A stretch of DNA of 64,000 nt from Haliclystus octoradiatus (Eukaryota; Cnidaria; Staurozoa; Stauromedusae; Haliclystidae): the NCBI GenBank assembly GCA_916610825.1, contig OU744454.1, positions 11,597,178 to 11,661,177 of the forward strand. Direction: 5' to 3'. The position numbers were made by a program, and so were the translations under genes. The notes beneath the pieces are model-generated. The model was not told where the DNA came from. It made no database searches and was given only the letters and a program-made list of their open reading frames with translations. Below are positions 19,601 to 33,080 of this stretch, one piece after another. Numbering within the stretch: position 1 is the stretch's first letter; the number at the start of each line of letters is the position of its first letter.

Positions 19601-20969
19601 TTTACTGAAGCTTCTCTCTCCATTTTTTGTCGCTGTAAATTTGGAATAACTAGGAGTTAATCCATACTTGTGTAGCTGCTTGAAAGTCCGATTAGGATAT
19701 GCGAAAATGCTACAGAATCCTAAGAGGTTTTAAATTTTCAAACATTTTCCGGAGGGGAATGCCTCTGGATCCTTCTGGATGGACGGGGCTTTTCCCCTCT
19801 ACCCCAGAATTCTTGCAACCCTCATTTTTTTTTGGCTGGATCCGCCCATGCTGCAAACACGTTGTTTACCATTCAAACTTTGCATGTTCAGCTAAATATT
19901 AATAATATGATTTAAAAGCAGATAGATCTGAATTCAAATTGAATCAATTTAAAGAAAGCGTTTCAAGGCAATGTGTATCACTTTGATGATATTGATAAAG
20001 ACTTCGATAAGCATTTCAGAACTTTCTAACCCCTATAAGTAATTGCGTTTTCGTGTGATGGATTTCCTGCCAAATCAAGTTCAAAAATTCATGTTACAGA
20101 CATCGATTGACTGGACTAAAACCTTTCTTGCGAAACTTCAAATGTTTCTGTGTTAGTAGATTTGTAGTAGAATTGCAATGATGCGAGCAAATTGATAAAG
20201 GCATCCATATCTGTGCATTTTTTGAGACATTGCTGATAGAAACCCATTACTCATACCAAAATGATTTTACTTACTTATATTAGAAGAGACGACAATTTTA
20301 ATGAAACATTTTACAATGTAATGCAACAGCTCAATATATGGTGTGAATATTTATTTAGCTGAAATATTTTTTAAATCATAGTACTGTACAATTCCAATGT
20401 GGTATACACCCACACAAGAAGCATTTATAGATCAAATATACCCACTATAGGTGATTAAGTTACCAACTACTCTATGTACATAAATAAAAAAAAGTTCTGA
20501 CCACAATAGCATTTATAGAATTGAATAAATAGCAAGTACTTATCGGAGGTAATTACAAAATTAGTATAATTGTTGAATTATTTAAATTAATAATAGTTTT
20601 TATGAAAACTCCCCTAAATCTTAGACGTGTAACTTAAAGAAATTCTTCTTGCTTAAACTTTTAATCACAAAAATCAGTGACAGCATTGACCTTTTATTTG
20701 GATTAGTTCAATTATTCGTTTTACTTAGTCAACTGTTTTTATAATTGTAAATTTCCCCACGTAAATAAATAATTATATAACAATTTGAAACTTCAAAATA
20801 ACTATTAAAAATTCATTGTTGCCACTGATGTCTGTGTTCGAAATAACATTCAAATTAAGATTAAAAAGTTTAATATATGTATATACAATAGCTTGCATTA
20901 TAATGTCGTGATTAGTTAACTTAATAAGATCAAAATGGTTTCGGACTTGCTGACATTTATTTCACTTTG

Positions 20970-22731
20970 TCAAATTTCCATTTTAACGAATACCTCAAAG
21001 GTTGATTCACCTGACATCTTATTTTCATTAATATCATAAAGATCATACCAAAACCAGAATGAATACATTGAGCCTTGAATCAATGGGTAAAAACCAGATG
21101 TAGCTACGTATCCTGTTGTCGTACCATTACCTTCAAATTCATCAAACCGTTGACTGTGAACAATTATATCACCCCAGTCACCCCTGTTACCTTTCACCAG
21201 AATGACCTGATTTGAATATATGTACGCAGATGGTGCTTGTAATCCAAATGGCATGATAGTCTCCATATTATATCTGAAGCCACCACTTACGTGATATAGC
21301 TTTATACTGTACAATCCAGATGGTAAATGAAAAATGAAACTTCCTGGTTTGTCATCCTTCGCCCCAACTTTGATCGGGTCTGCTAATGCCTTAGTGTATT
21401 CTATAATGAATAGAAAATGAAATTAAGATTCCTTTGGTAGATATCTATTATTAACTATATGAATCAACCTTGACACCCTTACCTAAATAATATATATATA
21501 ATAGGTTAATTATTGTAACCGTTTTCTACGGAATTCTGGTACCATTTCAGTACCAATAGTATATCAGTCTGTTTTCAATCTAGGATATTAGAACAGTGGC
21601 GATTCATCCTGAGAAGGCACTATACTATTAAATGGAAATAATCGTTTATCTAGCGGAAATTTTAGGAATACGCGCAGGCATGTATTGTAGGCGTGAAACG
21701 ATCTGCTGCCAAGCATTGATACGGCTCAATCTATTAAAATATCGAATATTATACACTTGCCGAGTGTCTTCCGACTTTTCCAAGCTTCCGAGTTCCAACA
21801 AACACGACACGTGTATCGTACCCCCTTTATTGAAATAATTCTTACCTGATATTCTGAACTGGAAATCAATCTGTATGATGTAAAAAATGAAGAATATTAT
21901 GATAGCAAGTAGAAAATAAAAATGATACTGTTTAACTTAGATGTAGGAATATAAATATTTAAAAATTCCAATTCAAAATTTATCAATTAATTAATCATAT
22001 GACTATAATAAAAAGTATTAAGAAATACAAAAATGACAATAAAATGACATTTTAGTAACAGACATATTATCGCATAAGAAAGAGCCTTCAGTTCCATATG
22101 TTTCTGATAAACACCATTATTTCAGTGTCACAAATTTTACCTAACGCCAAGTGTATTTTATAAAATAATTTAAGAACATTTTTCACATCTTAAATACCAG
22201 GCAATAAAATCAAATATCGAAATTTGTTAAAATGAGTTTGCTGGGGTGGCTGATGTTGTGAAATAGCTGACAAAATGTTGACTTCATTTGGCCGGAGATT
22301 TATACGACAGCGACTTCAGCATGATTTAATGATTTTTAAATACTTACAGGGGTAATCAATATTGTATCTTTCATTTCATCAGCTACGAGAAGTCGATTCA
22401 ATCCATTAATGCTAAACAGCTTACAGTTAGACTCCACACTTTTTCGCTTGTCGTAGCTGATAGCTTTACAAAACATTTTTCTCCTACATTCTTCACGGCA
22501 GAAATAAATAGTGGAAACATTGGTAACAGTTGCCATATCTTTTGTTGAATTAATAGCATGGTTTTTGAAATATCTTCCTTTATAGTTATCAGCCATGATT
22601 TTATCATTTTCACAACTTTCCGCTTGCATAGTATTTGCATTAATCTCATAGCGGGCCAAAGATATAACAACAAAAACTATTTCAGTGATAAATAAAATAG
22701 CAAAATCCATTCCAACAACAAAACCGAACAT
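20970..22731 (-). CDS. Secreted/membrane protein with PAN/apple-like domain (3 exons)
   Basis: Exons 22731-22348, 21870-21846 and 21400-20970 join in frame to 279 residues and a TGA stop, with donors GTAAGT and GTAAGA and AG acceptors. The N-terminus (MDFAILFITEIVFVVISLA, from residue 8) is a signal peptide or signal anchor. Residues about 40-125 hold a cysteine pattern (ESCEND, YFCREECRRKMFC, SNCKLFSI) like PAN/apple modules, which bind proteins or sugars. The C-terminal 150 residues, including FIFHLPSGLYSIKLYHVSGG and SMYSFWFWYDLYDI, look like a beta-rich domain I do not recognise. The protein should act outside the cell or at its surface. Possible polyadenylation signals (AATAAA on the - strand) lie at 20956-20961 and 20693-20698. 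An upstream non-coding exon cannot be excluded. Confidence 0.75.
21846..21870 (-). CDS. 25-nt microexon of the PAN-like gene
   Basis: On the - strand: acceptor CATACAG, then 25 nt encoding IDFQFRIS plus one base, then donor GTAAGA. Length 25 (8 codons +1) exactly restores the frame with the last exon, whose first two bases complete a glutamate codon. It is too short for ordinary gene finders. Confidence 0.7.
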
Positions 22732-23164
22732 TGATGACTCTTTAAATTTGTACAGCCTATCTCGAAAGCAAAATGATTACAAAGAATAAAATTAACTATA
22801 AAAATCAGTTTTATACTTTTTTTGCGTAATATGATTGGCTGTGGCTAATTTTTGTCAGGTTTTCACTAATAAATAATTTATGATTTTCAATGACAGAAAT
22901 ACAATGGTGACAAAATACTTCATAAAATGGAAAAGGAGATGAAAGGAAAATGATATCCCCCAAAAGAACTCGAACTATATTTTGTTAATAACTACATTTC
23001 ATATTTATATTTAGTTTTGACATCAAATAATACTTGTCATAGTATACAAGGCATATACAGTAACAGTTATTAATCATTATCAACATATTACATATATTGT
23101 AAGAAACAGTTATTAATCACAATTTAAATTACGCTACCTATTGTCCCCATAGCTATGTTTGCTT
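22732..23164. other. Upstream region of the PAN-like gene, nothing else seen
   Basis: AT-rich, without a reading frame. It would contain the promoter of the - strand gene, but no convincing TATA box or initiator could be assigned. The last ~200 bp grade into degenerate satellite-like sequence. Confidence 0.4.
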
Positions 23165-26100
23165 GTGGCTAGTTTCTTAGTAGTAGATATTATGAATTAT
23201 TAATTACATTCAAGGACATGGCAACCAATTTATATAAAGCCAAACAAATCGTAAAATAACAGTATAAAAATTCAATGAGACAAATTATATCGTCATTAGT
23301 TTCTATATGAAATCATTAATGGTTCTTTTGTAAATTATTTCTGATTATCTCTATAATGGATTACAGAAAAGATAGGACTCTTGCAATTTAAAGGCATTTC
23401 TATTGCTTTGGACATTTTGATTGCTTGTCGAAATAGTTTCTTAGTTATTGTAGATATTATTAATAATTAATTACATTCAATTTCATGACAACCAATTTCT
23501 ATAAAGCCAAACAAATCGTAAAATAACAGTATAAGATTTCACGAGACAAAATATACCTTCATTAATTTCTATAAGAAATCATTAATGGTTCTTTTTGTTA
23601 ATCATTTCTAATTACCTCAAATGAGGATTAAAGGAAAGACACGACACTTGCAATTTGATGGCATTTCTATTGTTTTGGACATTTTGATTGCTTGTAGAAA
23701 TAGTTTCTTATTTATTGTAGATATTATTAATAATTAATTACATCCAATGACATGACAACCAATTTCTATAAAGCCAAACAAATCGTAAAATAACAGAATA
23801 AGATTTCACGAGACAAAATATACCTTCATTAATTTCTATATGAAACCATTAATGGTTCTTTTTGTTAATCATTTCTAATTACCTCAAATGAGGATTAAAG
23901 GAAAGACATGACACTTGCAATTTAAAGGCATTTCTATTATTTTGGACATTTTGATTGCTTGTCAAAACAGTTTCTTAGTTACTGTAGATATTATTAATAA
24001 TTGATTACATTCAATGACATGACAACCAATTTATATAAAACCAAACAAATCGTATAATATAATAATAAAATTTCAACAAGACAAAATCTACAATATAATA
24101 ATTTCTACATGAAATCATTAATGGTTCTTTTGTAAATTATTTCTGATTATCTTTAAAGTGGATTACAGAAAAGATAAGACTATTGCAATTTAAAGCCATT
24201 TCTATTGTTTTGGACATTTTGATTGCTTGTAGAAATAGTTTCTTAGTTATTGTAGATATTATTAATAATTAATTTCATTCAATGACATGACAACCAATTT
24301 CTATAAAGCCAATCAAATCGTAGTATAACTGAATAAAATTTCAACGAGACAAAATATACCGTCAATAATTTCTATATGAAATCATTAATGGTTCTTTTTG
24401 TTAATTATTTCTATTTACCTCAAATGAGGATTAAAGGAAAGACAAGAAACTTGCAATTTAAAGGCATTTCTATTGCCTTGGACATTTTGATTGCTTGTAG
24501 AAATAGTTTCTTAGTTATTGTAGATATTATTAATAATTAATTACATTCAATGACATGACAACCAATTTTTATAACACCAAACAAATCGTATAATATAATA
24601 ATAAAATTTCAACAAGACAAAATCTACAATATAATAATTTCTACATGAAATCATTAATGGTTCTTTTGTAAATTATTTCTGATTATCTTTAAAGTGGATT
24701 ACAGAAAAGATAAGACTATTGCAATTTAAAGCCATTTCTATTGTTTTGGACATTTTGATTGCTTGTAGAAATAGTTTCTTAGTTATTGTAGATATTATTA
24801 ATAATTAATTACATTCAATGACATGACAACCAATTTCTATAAAGCCAAACAAATCGTAAAATAACAGAATAAGATTTCACGAGACAAAATATACCTTCAT
24901 TAATTTCTATATGAAATCATTAATGGTTCTTTTTGTTAATCATTTCTAATTACCTCAAATGAGGATTAAAGGAAAGACATGACACTTGCAATTTAAAGGC
25001 ATTTCTATTGTTTTGGACATTTTGATTGCTTGTAGAAATAGTTTCTTAGTTATTGTAGATATTATTAATAATTAATTACATTCAATGACATGACAACCAA
25101 TTTCTATAAAGCCATTCAAATCGTAAAATAACAGAATAAGATTTCACGAGACAAAATATACCTTCATTAATTTCTATATGAAATCATTAATGGTTCTTTT
25201 TGTTAATCATTTCTAATTACCTCAAATGATGATTAAAGGAAAGACATGACACTTGCAATTTAAAGGCATTTCTATTATTTTGGACATTTTGATTGCTTGT
25301 CAAAATAGTTTCTTAGTTACTGTAGATATTATTAATAATTGATTACATTCAATGACATGACAACCAATTTTTATAACACCAAACAAATCGTATAATATAA
25401 TAATAAAATTTCAACAAGACAAAATCTACAATATAATAATTTCTACATGAAATCATTAATGGTTCTTTTGTAAATTATTTCTGATTATCTTTAAAGTGGA
25501 TTACAGAAAAGATAAGACTATTGCAATTAAAAGGCATTTCTATTGTTTTGGACATTTTGATTGCTTGTAGAAATAGTTTCTTAGTTATTGTAGATATTAT
25601 TAATAATTAATTACATTCAATGACATGACAACCAATTTTTATAACACCAAACAAATCGTATAATATAATAATAAAATTTCAACAAGACAAAATCTACAAT
25701 ATAATAATTTCTACATGAAATCATTAATGGTTCTTTTGTAAATTATTTCTGATTATCTTTAAAGTGGATTACAGAAAAGATAAGACTATTGCAATTTAAA
25801 GCCATTTCTATTGTTTTGGACATTTTGATTGCTTGTAGAAATAGTTTCTTAGTTATTGTAGATATTATTAATAATTAATTACATTCAATGACATGACAAC
25901 CAATTTTTATAACACCAAACAAATCGTATAATATAATAATAAAATTTCAACAAGACAAAATCTACAATATAATAATTTCTACATGAAATCATTAATGGTT
26001 CTTTTGTAAATTATTTCTGATTATCTTTAAAGTGGATTACAGAAAAGATAAGACTATTGCAATTAAAAGGCATTTCTATTGTTTTGGACATTTTGATTGC

Positions 26101-29100
26101 TTGTAGAAATAGTTTCTTAGTTATTGTAGATATTATTAATAATTAATTACATTCAATGACATGACAACCAATTTTTATAACACCAAACAAATCGTATAAT
26201 ATAATAATAAAATTTCAACAAGACAACATCTCCAATATAATAATTTCTACATGAAATCATTAATGGTTCTTTTGTAAATTATTTCTGATAATCTTTAAAG
26301 TGGATTACAGAAAAGATAAGACTATTGCAATTAAAAGGCATTTCTATTGTTTCGGACATTTTTTGATTGCTTGTAGAAATAGTTTCTTAGTTATTGTAGA
26401 TATTATTAATAATTAATTACATTCAATGACATGACAACCAATTTTTATAACACCAAACAAATCGTATAATATAATAATAAAATTTCAACAAGACAAAATC
26501 TACAATATAATAATTTCTACATGAAATCATTAATGGTTCTTTTGTAAATTATTTCTGATTATCTTTAAAGTGGATTACAGAAAAGATAAGACTATTGCAA
26601 TTAAAAGGCATTTCTATTGTTTTGGACATTTTGATTGCTTGTCGAAATAGTTTCTTAGTTATTGTAGATATTATTAATAATTAATTACATTCAATTTCAT
26701 GACAACCAATTTCTATAAAGCCAAACAAATCGTAAAATAACAGAATAAGATTTCACGAGACAAAATATACATTCATTAATTTCTATATGAAATCATTAAT
26801 GGTTGTTTTTTAAATTATTTCTGATTATCTCTATAATGGATTACAGAAAAGATAGGACTCTTGCAATTTAAAGGCATTTCTATTGTTTTGGACATTTTGA
26901 TTGCTTGTAGAAATAGTTTCTTAGTTATTGTAGATATTATTAATAATTAATTACATTCAATGACATGACAACCAATTTCTATAAAGCCAAACAAATCGTA
27001 AAATAACAGAATAAGATTTCACGAGACAAAATATACCTTCATTAATTTCTATAAGAAATCATTAATGGTTCTTTTTGTTAATCATTTCTAATTACCTCAA
27101 ATGAGGATTAAAGGAAAGACACGACACTTGCAATTTGATGGCATTTCTATTGTTTTGGACATTTTGATTGCTTGTAGAAATAGTTTCTTATTTATTGTAG
27201 ATATTATTAATAATTAATTACATTCAATGACATGACAACCAATTTATATAAAACCAAACAAATCGTATAATATAATAATAAAATTTCACCTAGACAAAAT
27301 CTACCGTCATTAATTTCTATATGAAATCATTAATGGTTCTTTTGTTAATCATTTCTAATTACCTCAAATGAGGATTAAAGGAAAGACATGACACTTGCAA
27401 TTTAAAGGCATTTCTATTATTTTGGACATTTTGATTGCTTGTCAAAATAGTTTCTTAGTTACTGTAGATATTATTAATAATTGACTACATTCAATGACAT
27501 GACAACCAATTTATATAAAACCAAACAAATCGTATAATATAATAATAAAATTTCAACAAGACAAAATCTACAATATAATAATTTCTACATGAAATCATTA
27601 ATGGTTCTTTTGTAAATTATTTCTGATTATCTTTAAAGTGGATTACAGAAAAGATAAGACTATTGCAATTTAAAGCCATTTCTATTGTTTTGGACATTTT
27701 GATTGCTTGTAGAAATAGTTTCTTAGTTATTGTAGATATTATTAATAATTAATTTCATTCAATGACATGACAACCAATTTATATAAAACCAAACAAATCG
27801 TATAATATAATAATAAAATTTCAACAAGACAAAATCTACAATATAATAATTTCTACATGAAATCATTAATGGTTCTTTTGTAAATTATTTCTGATTATCT
27901 TTAAAGTGAATTACAGAAAAGATAAGACTATTGCAATTTAAAGCCATTTCTATTGTTTTGGACATTTTGATTGCTTGTAGAAATAGTTTCTTAGTTATTG
28001 TAGATATTATTAATAATTAATTTCATTCAATGACATGACAACCAATTTCTATAAAGCCAATCAAATCGTAGTATAACTGAATAAAATTTCAACGAGACAA
28101 AATATACCGTCAATAATTTCTATATAAAATCATTAATGGTTCTTTTTGTTAATTATTTCTATTTACCTCAAATGAGGATTAAAGGAAAGACAAGAAACTT
28201 GCAATTTAAAGGCAATTCTATTGTTTTGGACATTTTGATTGCTTGTAGAAATATTTTCTTAGTTATTGTAGACATTATTAATAATTAATTACATTCCATG
28301 GCATGGCAACCAATTTATATAAAACCAAACAAATCGTATAATATAATAATAAAATTTCAACAAGACAAAATCTACAATATAATAATTTCTACATGAAATC
28401 ATTAATGGTTCTTTTGTAAATTATTTCTGATTATCTTAAAAGTGGATTACAGAAAAGATAAGACTATTGCAATTTAAAGGCATTTCTATTGTTTTGGACA
28501 TTTTGATTGCTTGTAGAACTAGTTTTTTTTAGGCATTGCAGATATTATTAATTATTTATTAAATTCAATGACATGACAACCAATTTCTATAAAGCCAAAC
28601 AAATCGTAATATCATAGAATAAAATTTCAACGAGACAAAATCTACCGTCATTAATTTCTATATGAAATCATTAATGGTTATTTTTTAAATTATTTCTGAT
28701 TTTCTCTATAGTGGACTACAGAAAAGATAGGACTCTTTCAATTTAAAGGCATTTCTATTGTTTTGGACATTTTGATTGATTGTAGAAATAGTTTCTTAGC
28801 TATTGTAGATATTATTAATAATTAATTACATTCAATGACATGACAACCAATTTTATAACACCAAACAAATCGTATAATATAATAATAAAATTTCAGCAAG
28901 ACAAAATCTACATATCAATAATTTCTATATAAAATCATTAATGGTTCTTTTTGTTAATTATTTCTATTTACCTCAAATGAGGATTAAAGGAAAGAAAAGA
29001 AACTTGCAATTTAAAGGCATTTCTATTGTTTTGGACATTTTGATTGCTTGTAGAAATATTTTCTTAGTTATTGTAGATATTATTAATAATTAATTTCATT

Positions 29101-29372
29101 CAATGACATGACAACCAATTTCTATAAAGCCAAACAAATCGTAGTATAACTGAATAAAATTTCACCTAGACAAAATCTACCGTCATTAATTTCTATATGA
29201 AATCATTAATGGTTATTTTTTAAATTATTTCTGATTTTCTCTATAGTGGACTACAGAAAAGATAGGACTCTTTCAATTTAAAGGCATTTCTATTGTTTTG
29301 GACATTTTGATTGCTTGTAGAAATAGTTTCTTAGCTATTGTAGATATTATTAATAATTAATTACATTCAATG
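23165..29372. repeat. ~268-bp satellite array, about 23 units
   Basis: The phrase GGACATTTTGATTGCTTGTA recurs with spacing 266-269 bp (GAC at 23411, 23678, 23944, 24213, 24481, 24749, 25016 and onward). Units share TAGTTTCTTAGTTATTGTAG, ATTAATAATTAATTACATTC and ATGAAATCATTAATGGTTCT. Two sequence types alternate irregularly: type A with TTCACGAGACAAAATATACC and CCTCAAATGAGGATTAAAGG, and type B with TCTACAATATAATAATTTCT and CTTTAAAGTGGATTACAGAA. No coding potential is seen. Identity is highest in the middle and falls at both edges. Patches of the same satellite occur at 53664-54160 and 62755-63300. Confidence 0.96.
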
Positions 29373-29958
29373 ATCGCTTTGTAAAAACTTTCTTAACCAA
29401 TAATAATTGTTGATAGAAGGATCAAGATATTCATCAATTCGTTATAAATTCAATTCAAAATCAATAGATTGCAAACAAATTTATTTAATTTTGTCATTAT
29501 TTAGTCGTGAAACCTTCTAATATCCTCCCAAAAAAAGATTTGCAATGACTGTTCTGGATACAGGAAATATATTTGTATTGGCTACATCCGAGGGGGTTGT
29601 TAGGGAAAAGATCGTTTAAGAAATTTGATTGACTGGCTCAAATCCTGCTTTCTTTTTGCTGCCTTATTTTTATGACTGGATAGCGATACTTGTGTTCTCT
29701 GGGAGCCGTTGTGCAGAATACTTCACAACGGTATTTTGTTTGATCCTATTGTTTTATATATGTTCACCCGCTCATAAGGCGGAAAAAGACGGGGCACCCA
29801 ACACAAGCAAGTTCTCTAATACTGATAACGTTTTAAGGAATTTTAGGCTCCTGGAAATAGAAATGTTTACAAACGTTTAAAATATTCAATGTTCATTCAC
29901 ATGTTACAAAGACAAGTAAGACAAATAATTGTTTATTAAAATAGTAGTTTGGTCTTTC
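29373..29958. other. Unique spacer between satellite and 5.16-kb unit array
   Basis: Starts abruptly in the middle of a satellite unit (after ACATTCAATGA) and ends where the unit array begins (GTTGTTTCTAC at 29959). Nothing recognisable. An open stretch at 29629-29880 has no ATG start and no similarity that I can see. Confidence 0.4.
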
Positions 29959-32042
29959 GTTGTTTCTACTTATTCTATTTATCCACTCTCGACATCCTTA
30001 TTGGGACAGTTTGGGGTTCTTTTGATGTAAATTATTCTTGGTTAGTGTCAATTAAAGTTGTAAATTTTCACTTTTCAGGAGAGGTCAACTGCGTAGCCTC
30101 CAGATGTCGCTATGGTGTATTTAAAATAAATGTGGCTATGTGTGTCATTAATTGGGTCTGTTCTAAATTAGTTTATGATAGATTACTCTATTGATTTTAA
30201 GATTATTGATTTCATAATATTTACTGGTTATATTTGATCATTATTAATTGGAGTGTGTCCTGTTCCAAATATATCACTTGGTATAAACTATTAGTCAACT
30301 AATGTTAATTTGGTTCATATTTACTTGTATTTGGAATGATAATTACATAATATTTGAAAAGAAGATCCATGTACCTTTCTGGTACAGTTGTTATGAATGT
30401 ATGTGGTCATATTTTTCAAAGTTACAAATCTTTGTTGCCTTTCCAGTAGATTGACATAATATTTTATTGTGTTGTTGTTTCATGTCCCAAATTTTTAGGG
30501 GCTGTTTCAGAGGGGGGGGTTCTCGTAAATTTTCAAAAAATTCCCCATTAATAGAGAGGCCATTCCGTAATTCCCACTATTTTTTAAAAGATGGCGAGAG
30601 ATTTTTCCTTCAGCTTAGCATTGATTACTTAGCTGTTTATGGATTTCATGGGAGTAGGAATTGCACTTACTGTTCTTCTCTACAACACCACGACGGTAAT
30701 GATACACCAAATTAGTTTTCCCTTTAAACTAATGTTATTTCCACAACAAACAGGAGCAGACTACACCGTCCAACATGCATGGTTTGATTTTCAGAACAAG
30801 CAGCACCCTAGATCATAGATTCCTTCTTCGTATTCAATCAAAGTTTTAGCTCTTTCCCCCCGCCCAGAGCACACCACAGTAAGGGTCATTTTATTCACAA
30901 AAGGTTTTTATATTTTAATCTAATGAATAGGACATTTCAAAAATATAATTAAAATTGTTACACAAAATGGTCGCTATGTTTACTATTCGAGCAAGGATAT
31001 TCCAATTATATACCCCCAGACGGTCATTAAGCTCAGGTATTCAGGCAGAAGTGGATGAATGGCCTTCCTTTATGAGGATTAGATATGTTATAGTTGTTTG
31101 AGACGTCATTCGGCTCGTGTGCACAGCATATTGGCCCAGTATAGTAGTTCCTCATACATTAATTTGAAGTGGTCACTCTGCTCAGGTGACTAATTCTATT
31201 GTTATATATGGATAGTCTGATAATATTTAACCTACCTGTTCAGATGTAGGCATAGGTTATAGCAATAATCAATATTGTTGTCATGGTTACTATTTGGTCC
31301 CAGGAATTACTGTTGTTCATTTCAGGTGGTCACACAGCTCAGGTAATACATATTCACACATGCTTGTACTGCTGTTGAGTTTCAAATCATTCCGAACTAT
31401 TTTTTGCTGATCTGCTGTATTGGTTCTCAAAACAAAGATCTTTTAGATGTAAATTGGTCGTATTGTTATGAAACTAGAGAGTGATAGGGTATTCTGTAAT
31501 GGCAGATTCAAGTGTAGTGGATTGCAGTAGGTTCCCTTTTGCTCAAGGTAAATTCATAACGGATGACTCATAGTTGCAGGAAGTAATACCAGCAAAGACA
31601 CAATATTAGTTGTTGTCTAGTATAGCATTAATGACAATTTGAAATCATGCAAATTGATATTAAAATTATTATCTAGGCTATCTTAAAACTGATGTAGTTA
31701 TCAATATTGTCTTCCAGGCAATGTTTTTTTAATGTTCTTTTTTCCTTCGTATCATTTATAAATTGTGTTGATAATTTAAATTTATATTATAGTGAAAGAT
31801 AGTGATATAACTATCATTATTTTAACAAAGATATTTTATACTGAGAGTAGCCAAGTTAATAGTATTGATAATAGTATTCAATTCAATCATATTCTATAAT
31901 TTTATATTATATTATATCATATTTGTTTTTTGTTACATTATATTTTAGTATAGTATATAGTATATAGTATAGCGACATCCATTGGTATAGGCCATTGTCC
32001 GTGTGGTATGAAATTGTCATTTTTGGATTTCAATATTAATAA

Positions 32043-32312
32043 TCATAATAATTGAAGAGATCTGATACGCTGCGTGGCAGACCAGGGGGAGCGAAACGCC
32101 ATTGCCCTTATATATTTCACCACGATTGGATCATCAGAGGAGCGAATCGCAAAGGGAAATGCCAAAGAATAAATTCGTTGACAAATGGGAGTTGTTTCCG
32201 TTGCAGGTATCAGATCAAAATGCAAACATAATAATTTTTCATAACAATTCCTTATTTCTAAATGATTATTCTTAAAATAATTAGTAGCCCCTTTTCTTTC
32301 TTTGTTGACCAT
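32043..32312 (-). CDS. Hypothetical 89-residue protein of the unit, copy 1
   Basis: Frame MVNKERKGATNYFKNNH to the end SATQRIRSLQLL. The same frame is found at 37200-37469, 42369-42638 and 51079-51348. Copies 1-3 encode identical proteins and copy 4 differs by one residue (a Thr to Lys change after IPATE) plus silent changes. It is basic at both ends, with two cysteines and no transmembrane segment or known domain that I recognise. It lies about 770 bp downstream of the larger frame on the same strand, so it could be a second ORF or a separate exon. Conservation means little because the copies are young. Confidence 0.4.
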   Translation of the reverse strand: MVNKERKGATNYFKNNHLEIRNCYEKLLCLHFDLIPATETTPICQRIYSLAFPFAIRSSDDPIVVKYIRAMAFRSPWSATQRIRSLQLL

Positions 32313-33080
32313 TGACAGGCTGGCAGTTGATTTCTTTGTATGTTCTGGTGACCAAGATGGCCGTTCCAGTAATGGTGTTCAATATCCAAAAGTCGGTGAT
32401 TTTACTTGTAATCAAATGTTAATGATTTCATACCTGGTTGTTTTCTTCTTTAATCAGTAAGTAGTAGTGACTGATGGTGAAAGTTGGTAAAAAAATAATT
32501 GGTAATGATACACAATTGGCTTGATCCTTCTTCTTTGAATTTTCGTCGCAAAAGAGACAGATGATCTGTTGCTGCAAGATTTTACACGAGGTGCTTCAAG
32601 CTGTGATTGGTATCAAAGTGAGATAGTTGGTTTTGTAATAATATGCTGGTTTCCGTAAAGATGGTGGTAGTCTTTCCTGTGACATTAGTTTGTTGGTAAG
32701 TGGATTTTTTACTTTAAATTTTTTAAAAAATCTTTAATTTGCTTTATAATTAGTCCATGTAGGTGTCTTTTATTGTAGGTATGTAGGTATGTGATTGATT
32801 ATTGATTTGTGTGAATTGGGTCTCTTGTTCATTTAATCTTTAACTTGCTTTATAATTAGTCTATGTAGGTGTATATATGTGAGGTGAATGTGTAAATGTA
32901 GACGACTATTAATTTGTGAGAACCATGTATTTTTTGTTTGTATGATTTATGTAGTTTGTATTGGATATGCAATCTGTGGTTATAAATGAAGTAGACCAAT
33001 ATGTTGATAGTTTGTTATTTCAAATAATCTAAGCAGGTTTTGAATAAACATGGTTGTTTTTTGTTTATTCTGTTGGGGGG

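Larger units (their letters stand above)
18990..20125 (-). repeat. Dispersed repeat blocks related to the foldback core
   Basis: 18990-19135 is the inverse of 10750-10880 (shared AGGACAAATTGCAACACAAG and AAAATCGAGAAAAATCGA). 19850-19980 is the inverse of 11790-11910 (shared TATTAATATTTAGCTGAACA). The phrase TAGTCCAGTCAAT borders copies at 10760, 19125 and 20110 and may be an element end. Block order differs between the two places, so this is not one inverted duplication. The gap 18609-18989 shows nothing recognisable. Confidence 0.6.

Noticed and set aside
23165..29372. CRISPR array
   Set aside because: Units are ~268 bp with no spacer/repeat division, in an animal genome. It is a satellite.
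29629..30194. Small hydrophobic open frames at 29629-29880 and 29949-30194
   Set aside because: No ATG at the start of the first and no supporting features. The second lies in the AT-rich end of the unit and is seen in several copies only because the unit is repeated.
32110..32150. Hammerhead-ribozyme-like CTGATGA ... GAAA on the - strand
   Set aside because: Stem II would start with a mismatch and no stem I or III partners could be found. It also lies inside the 89-residue frame, so it is probably chance.
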